10,623 nt of DNA from DALYJJ01 sp031969915. Its GTDB lineage: Bacteria; Acidobacteriota; Terriglobia; Bryobacterales; Bryobacteraceae. The stretch lies in NCBI GenBank assembly GCA_031969915.1, contig DALYJJ010000185.1, positions 1 through 10,623 on the forward strand, in the 5' to 3' direction. This document shows, one piece after another, positions 7,801 to 10,623 of this stretch. Below the pieces are notes generated by a model. It was not told the DNA's origin. It saw nothing but the letters and a program-made list of their open reading frames with translations, and did no database searches. A program made the position numbers and the translations under genes. The first letter of the stretch is position 1. Each line of letters opens with the position of its first letter.

Positions 7801-8316
7801 GGCTTGCCGTGGAAGAACATGGTGACGAAGTGGGTGACCGACGGCTGGCAGGTGTCGGGCATCACGGGATTCATCAGCGGGGCGCCGTCGAACGTTGGGT
7901 TCTCGACCACCAACAACCTGGACATCACGGGAACGCCGTCCGGCGGCGCGCGCATCGTGGTGCTGGGAGACCCGGTGTTGCCGAAGGGCGAGCGCACCTT
8001 CGCGCGGCACTTCAACCCGACGGTTTTCGGGAGGCCGGCGGTGGGGACGCTGGGGACGGGCGGCAAGTGGCTGTTCCGCGGGCCGGGCACGAACAACTGG
8101 GACATCTCCATCGTGAAGAACTTCCCGCTGCGGGAGCGGTTCGGGCTGCAATACCGGCTGGAGATGTACAACGCGTTCAACCATACGCAGTTCACGGGCG
8201 TGGATTCGACGGCGCGCTTCGACCCCAACGGGGTGCAGGTGAATCCGACGCTCGGGCAGTACACGGGCACGGCGGCGCCGCGCCAGATGCAGATGATGCT
8301 GAGGTTTACGTTCTAG
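4867..8316 (+). CDS. Oar-like TonB-dependent outer-membrane receptor with carboxypeptidase-regulatory-like domain
   Basis: Outer-membrane beta-barrel protein of 1149 residues, of the Oar/TonB-dependent receptor type present in many copies in Acidobacteriota, where it is thought to take up oligosaccharides or other large ligands. Residues 1-23 are a signal peptide (GFA before QTTTG). Residues 27-112 are a carboxypeptidase regulatory-like (Ig-like) domain: GSVSGTVVDPSALPVANASVTL, GDFVFNAVEPGAYTVDVEMQGF. About 125-255 is the plug: VENLMVKGRNVSSLLQLLPGV, RNASGLWLDGVP, YQAEYGRMRGAGVQMVSKSG. The remaining roughly 890 residues form the barrel, rich in alternating aromatic strands, with RLEMYNAFNHTQF near the end and a terminal FTF, the aromatic end expected for BAM-dependent assembly. 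No TonB box is obvious. The frame is intact and full length. It is divergent from an IclR gene, the likely regulator. The ligand is unknown. Confidence 0.94.
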   Translation: MFRTILNVCLAVLVLVGAPNGFAQTTTGSVSGTVVDPSALPVANASVTLTSATTGVQRKLQTPTTGDFVFNAVEPGAYTVDVEMQGFKKVQRTNVNLTANERLSLGSIALEVGSLTESVTVRAEGAAVQIASSERSGVLTSSQVENLMVKGRNVSSLLQLLPGVVDTSNFDGPNRNFGIGLWINGDRRNASGLWLDGVPTQDSGTGWISTLNVSMDAVAEVKVLLNNYQAEYGRMRGAGVQMVSKSGTREFHGTFSYFKRHEQFNANTFFNNRTVVNGRAIPKPRYRYNTYSYTIGGPIYIPNTFNRDKQKLFFFWSQEFWPQSSANPVNTITMPSELERAGNFSQTVDVNNRQIVVRDPLTQQPFAGNIVPADRINANGQALLRLLPAPNFFDRAISGGQYNYVNQNSTDRPQQLSTMRIDYNATSNDLIAVTWSRQEDKQTGAQGLATPNANWPAISRTFVTRGNILSGRYQKILSPTLVNELTLGYNWRWETELFPESELEKFQKATVGFNTAQLFPSANPLNLIPNISFGGIPNVANITLPNVQILTRYPTYILTNNITKTFAKHIVKAGIFYNRPGVTGQAPAQRGSYSFATDVNNPFETGYTYANALLGVYNNTSQQSRPVIPSTVQKAFEWFVQDSWKVTRRLTVEAGMRFIWSPPAYTNLPSGMFSPAAFDRNAMPQLIRPVLQGGRRVGQDPRTGTIYPAVAIGALAPGSGNFANGIILNTQAGVPKGLIDGFGIVLSPRVGFAWDVFGNGATALRGGFGIFQSAGANGEGMAGSQSIYPLVTTSQLFYGQLSGLASAPQLIFPSGVSTRQDPMGIARSYNVNFGIQQKVGFATVVDVAYVGTFGRNLRWSFDLDPLPIGTNFDPKNVDATTGRVLPAQFLRSFQGYTGVTYNNWGASSNYHSMQMMVNRRFASKLNFGASWTFSKWLNAVDFDDNGVSPFVPARRWNYGYSQFDRTHNLRVNFLYDVPGLPWKNMVTKWVTDGWQVSGITGFISGAPSNVGFSTTNNLDITGTPSGGARIVVLGDPVLPKGERTFARHFNPTVFGRPAVGTLGTGGKWLFRGPGTNNWDISIVKNFPLRERFGLQYRLEMYNAFNHTQFTGVDSTARFDPNGVQVNPTLGQYTGTAAPRQMQMMLRFTF

Positions 8317-8338
8317 CGCGGGCGCCTGAGACCTGAGG
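8317..8338. other. short convergent gap without a visible terminator
   Basis: These 22 bp between the convergent receptor and oxidoreductase stops contain a short direct repeat (CCTGAGA CCTGAGG) but no stem with a T-run on either strand. Termination must occur inside the opposing gene, or be Rho-dependent. Confidence 0.5.
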
Positions 8339-9649
8339 CTAACAGAGGTTCCAGGGGCTGCGTTTCGGCCGGGAGAGCAGGCGGTTCGCCGCCTCGTCGT
8401 CCAGGAAGCGTTCGGCGTTGGGATCCCAGCGCAGCTTGCGGCGGAGGCGCATGGCGACGTCCGCCTGCTGGCAGATAGCTTCAGTGCGCACAGCGGCGCC
8501 GATGGGAGAGAGGGTGGGCCGTCCGGTGCGGATGGCGTCGAAGAAGTTCCGGCGGTGGTCGTCGTAGCGGGGGACGCGGTTGCCGTGGGTGGGGATGCGG
8601 GCCTGCACTAACTCCGCAGGCTCGGTGCGCATGCCCTGGCGGCTGACCCAGATCCAGCCCCTGGTGCCTTCGATGAGCGTGGCCATGGAACCGAAGCGGA
8701 ACTGGGGCATGCGCTTGCGGGCGGTGACCAAGTCCATGTGAACGAGTTTCACGCCGTTCGGATAGGTGTGCTCAACGGTCCAGGAGTAGACGACATCGCG
8801 CAGGTCAGTGTGAAAGACGCCTTCGCCTTCGACGTCGAGCGGGCCGGTGTGATCCGACTGGTTGACCCACTGAGAGAAGTCGACGTCGTGAATGCCCCAG
8901 GCCCCGGAGAGGCAGCCCAATCCGTAATCGTGAATGAACTGCCAATTCAGGGAGACGCGCTCGTCGCTGTAGGGCGCCCAGGGGGCGGGACCAAGCCAGC
9001 GGTCGTAATCGAAGCCCGCGGGCGCCGGCTTCTCGAGGGCGGAGACGGGTTCGGGCTTGCCGCCGCCGGCGGAGGCGATGTAGATGGTCTTCACGCGACC
9101 GATGAAACCATTGCGCGCCAACTCGCAGGCGTGCCGGAAGTAGTGGCTGGAACGCTGCTGGGTGCCGAACTGGAAGACGACGCCGTAGCGATGCACGGCT
9201 TCGCGGACGGCGATGGCGTCGGCGAGGCAGACGCTCATCGGCTTCTCGTAATACATGTGCTTGCCATGGCGCGCCGCCTCGATGCCGTTCAGGGCGTGCC
9301 AGTGCTCCGGCGTGGCGATGAGCACGGCGTCGACGCCGCCCAGGGAAAGCAGGCCGCCCGATTCGTTGAAGGCGGCGCACTGCGAGTCCCGGTAGTGGCG
9401 GTCGACGGCGGTCTTGGCGCGTTCGCGCGCCGCGTCCTGCACGTCGCAGATGGCGGTGACGCGGACGTCCTCATACTGCAAGGTGGCGCGCAGATGGCCG
9501 CTACCCATGCGGCCCACGCCGATGAAGCCGATCTGGATGCGGTCACTGGGAGGGGTGCCGCCGTGCTGGCTGCCGAGCACGCGGGAGGGGACGATGAGGG
9601 GCGCGGCGGCGGAGAGCACGGCGCGCCGGGAGATGGGCCGGGAGATCAC
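8339..9649 (-). CDS. Gfo/Idh/MocA-family oxidoreductase, Tat-exported
   Basis: NAD(P)-dependent oxidoreductase of the Gfo/Idh/MocA family, which acts on sugars, inositols and their derivatives. The 436 residues start with a twin-arginine signal (SRRAVLSAAAPLIVPSRVLG, residues 7-26), so the folded enzyme with its cofactor is likely exported, as for many family members in this phylum. The Rossmann fold shows GFIGVGRMGSGH (41-52), a CDV at the end of the second strand, ATPEHWHAL (112-120) and the family EKP motif in MYYEKPMSV (132-140). The C-terminal domain has AWGIHDVDFSQW (250-261), whose His254 sits where the catalytic His is found in relatives. The start is GTG 9649; no in-frame ATG gives the Tat signal. 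TATGAT ends 9 nt before it. The gene converges with the receptor gene and may act on what the receptor imports, but that is inference. The substrate is unknown. Confidence 0.92.
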   Translation of the reverse strand: MISRPISRRAVLSAAAPLIVPSRVLGSQHGGTPPSDRIQIGFIGVGRMGSGHLRATLQYEDVRVTAICDVQDAARERAKTAVDRHYRDSQCAAFNESGGLLSLGGVDAVLIATPEHWHALNGIEAARHGKHMYYEKPMSVCLADAIAVREAVHRYGVVFQFGTQQRSSHYFRHACELARNGFIGRVKTIYIASAGGGKPEPVSALEKPAPAGFDYDRWLGPAPWAPYSDERVSLNWQFIHDYGLGCLSGAWGIHDVDFSQWVNQSDHTGPLDVEGEGVFHTDLRDVVYSWTVEHTYPNGVKLVHMDLVTARKRMPQFRFGSMATLIEGTRGWIWVSRQGMRTEPAELVQARIPTHGNRVPRYDDHRRNFFDAIRTGRPTLSPIGAAVRTEAICQQADVAMRLRRKLRWDPNAERFLDDEAANRLLSRPKRSPWNLC

Positions 9650-9658
9650 AACGGTTGG

Positions 9659-9664
9659 ATCATA
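9659..9664 (-). promoter_or_regulatory. -10-like hexamer TATGAT before the oxidoreductase start
   Basis: TATGAT (5 of 6 matches to TATAAT) ends 9 nt before GTG 9649. No clear -35 box or Shine-Dalgarno was seen. The spacing would give a transcript with little or no leader. Confidence 0.35.
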
Positions 9665-9984
9665 GCACCGCGTGCGCGGGCCTGCGGGTGACTGGAACCT
9701 TGGGATGGCAGTGGCTGCGCGCGTTCCGAGAGAACCCTCCTCTTGGCGAGAAGGTAAACGCTTCGCGACTGATCGCTACCTATCCCCGAATGAGTAGGTC
9801 CTGGCGCTCTTTGACAACCGGCCCCACTATGCGCTTCGTGGCAGGGCGCGCACTTTGGGTCGCATGCGGCGCGCCTTCGCAGCGTGCCACAGGTCCCACT
9901 TCGCCTGCAATCGTAGCCAGATTTCCGCGTCCCATCTCGTCAGTTCCTGAAGGAGCAGAGCTGTCTCCCTCCTTCAACTGATCT
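9665..9984. other. intergenic stretch between the oxidoreductase and the recombinase remnant
   Basis: This 320-bp stretch has no convincing full-length gene. The plus strand can be read open from 9655 to 9981 but the product shows no domain, no protein-like hydrophobic pattern and no ribosome site. The only protein-like reading is the short minus-strand frame at 9827-9973, listed separately. A tiny stem GCGA/TCGC at 9765-9776 is within chance. Base composition is less GC-biased than the genes to the left, which fits an accessory junction. Confidence 0.5.
9827..9973 (-). pseudogene. short tryptophan-rich open frame, possible gene remnant
   Basis: Reading leftward, 48 codons are open between TGA 9976-9974 and TAG 9829-9827. 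There is no ATG, GTG or TTG at its beginning. The product contains ELTRWDAEIWLRLQAKWDLW, an amphipathic, tryptophan-rich helix pattern, and ends in a basic tail (KARRMRPKVRALPRSA). It looks more like real protein than any other frame in this stretch. AAGGAGG lies at its beginning, 8 nt before a CTG codon. I do not recognise the family. It could be the 3' end of a gene cut off by the event that brought in the recombinase fragment, or chance. Confidence 0.3.
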
Positions 9985-10547
9985 GTGGTCCTCTGCTATC
10001 GAATGCACTTGGAGTCGCGCAAGTTGGCGCCCGGTACGGTCAATCTGCGTCTCGGTGTAGTCCGACGCCTAGCATACGAGGCTACCGATTGCGGCCTTCT
10101 CAGCCCGGATCTCGCTGCTGGAATCCGCCGGGTCATGGGCGTGAAGAAGCACGGTGTCCGCCCAGGAAACTGGTTGAACGTGGAGCAGGCGACTGCGCTC
10201 TGGCTGACTCCGCCGAATGATCGGCTAAAGGGCAAGCGAGACCGCGCCTTGCTAGTAGCACTACTCGCCTGTGGCCTGCGGCGCCACGAGGCCATTTCCC
10301 TGGAGGTGCGCCGCGTTCAGCAGCGCGAGGATGCGGGAGTATGCTGCCGCTGCGGGCATCGCCACTCTGGCGCCGCATGATTTGCGGCGAACTTGCGCGC
10401 GACTTCGTCATTCGGCTGGAGGCGAACTGGATCAAATCCACTTCCTGCTTGGTCACGTCTCGATTCAAACCACGGAGCGCTACCTCGGCTGCAAGCAGCG
10501 ACAAGGCCGCCGTCAACGATCGGCTCGGGATCGGGCCGCCGACCTGA
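9985..10547 (+). pseudogene. tyrosine recombinase (integrase) remnant with internal deletion and two frame changes
   Basis: Remnant of a phage-type integrase (tyrosine recombinase). Segment 1 (frame from 9985) holds the core-binding part (MHLESRKLAPGTVNLRLGVVRRLAYEA) and the start of the catalytic domain, KRDRALLVALLACGLRRHEAISLEV, with the first catalytic Arg in GLRRHE. Near 10327-10334 the protein-like reading jumps frame to REYAAAAGIATLAPHDLRRT, with the HxxR motif at 10376-10387, followed by LLGHVSIQTTERYLGCK with the LGH histidine (10454) and the nucleophilic Tyr (10481). Only about 38 residues separate the first Arg from HxxR, against roughly 100 in intact members, so the beta-hairpin with the catalytic Lys is gone. 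After GCKQR the natural ending AVNDRLGIGPPT lies in the third frame, stopping at 10547. The N-terminus is also truncated: TGA 9979-9981 precedes it. It is surely inactive unless supplied otherwise. Confidence 0.85.
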
Positions 10548-10563
10548 TTCGACTGGACGGTTC

Positions 10564-10593
10564 GCAGTCTTCAGGTCAGTCCTGGAAGACTGC
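10564..10593. repeat. strong hairpin after the recombinase remnant
   Basis: Perfect 9-bp arms GCAGTCTTC (10564-10572) and GAAGACTGC (10585-10593) are extended inward by AGG/CCT after a bulged G, leaving a 5-nt loop TCAGT. No T-run follows on either strand, so it is not a standard intrinsic terminator. It lies 17 bp after the likely original recombinase stop and 12 bp before an ATG at 10606. It may be an element-end structure, a recombination-related site or an mRNA stem. Confidence 0.6.
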
Positions 10594-10605
10594 CGATCCG
10601 GTATC

Positions 10606-10623
10606 ATGGACTCAGTGACGATC
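10606..10623 (+). other. possible start of a further gene at the right edge
   Basis: ATG GAC TCA GTG ACG ATC runs off the window (MDSVTI). No ribosome site is visible and six codons cannot be assigned. It is noted only because it follows directly after the hairpin. Confidence 0.15.

Noticed and set aside
8738..9691. 317-codon plus-strand open frame opposite the oxidoreductase
   Set aside because: It is the complement of a clear Gfo/Idh/MocA gene. The Gly/Val/Asp-rich product has no domain.
9655..9981. 108-codon plus-strand open frame before the integrase remnant
   Set aside because: No ribosome site, no protein-like pattern and no link to the integrase frame.

Overview
The window is high-GC bacterial DNA. 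It most likely comes from an Acidobacteriota member of the Bryobacterales/Solibacter type. This is inferred from gene content: an 1149-residue Oar-like outer-membrane receptor with an N-terminal carboxypeptidase-regulatory-like domain, a DUF2911 protein, a Tat-exported Gfo/Idh/MocA oxidoreductase, a GH29 fucosidase and a degraded tyrosine recombinase of a kind I associate with this group. No rRNA, tRNA or CRISPR array was seen.

Left part (1-2417). The 5' end of an alpha-L-fucosidase gene runs leftward off the edge from 507. Only 21 bp separate it from a rightward ATG at 529, and that gap contains a perfect 11-bp palindrome. The ATG at 529 opens a frame that continues directly into a membrane sensor histidine kinase (646-1899), but a TAG codon at 637-639 interrupts it. 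A secreted DUF2911 protein (1905-2417) follows after 5 bp and is probably co-transcribed.

Middle (2419-4866). Two leftward genes follow: an HtrA/DegQ-type periplasmic serine protease with two PDZ domains (2419-3849) and an IclR-family regulator (3900-4727). The regulator is divergent from the receptor gene across a 139-bp spacer holding an inverted repeat that resembles known IclR-family operators.

Right part (4867-9649). The receptor gene (4867-8316) converges on a leftward Gfo/Idh/MocA-family oxidoreductase (8339-9649). A reasonable inference is that the fucosidase, receptor, regulator and oxidoreductase belong to uptake and processing of glycans or sugar derivatives, although the substrate cannot be read from the sequence.

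Right edge (9650-10623). This stretch is visibly less GC-biased and looks like a decayed mobile or accessory junction. It holds a short tryptophan-rich open frame on the minus strand (9827-9973), a tyrosine recombinase remnant (9985-10547) with an internal deletion and a second frameshift, a strong 30-bp hairpin (10564-10593) and a possible new start codon at 10606. I found no convincing undescribed system. The points most worth a second look are the amber codon in the kinase, the IclR/receptor control region, the recombinase remnant with its neighbouring short frame and hairpin, and the repeated placement of -10-like hexamers 7-9 nt before start codons.
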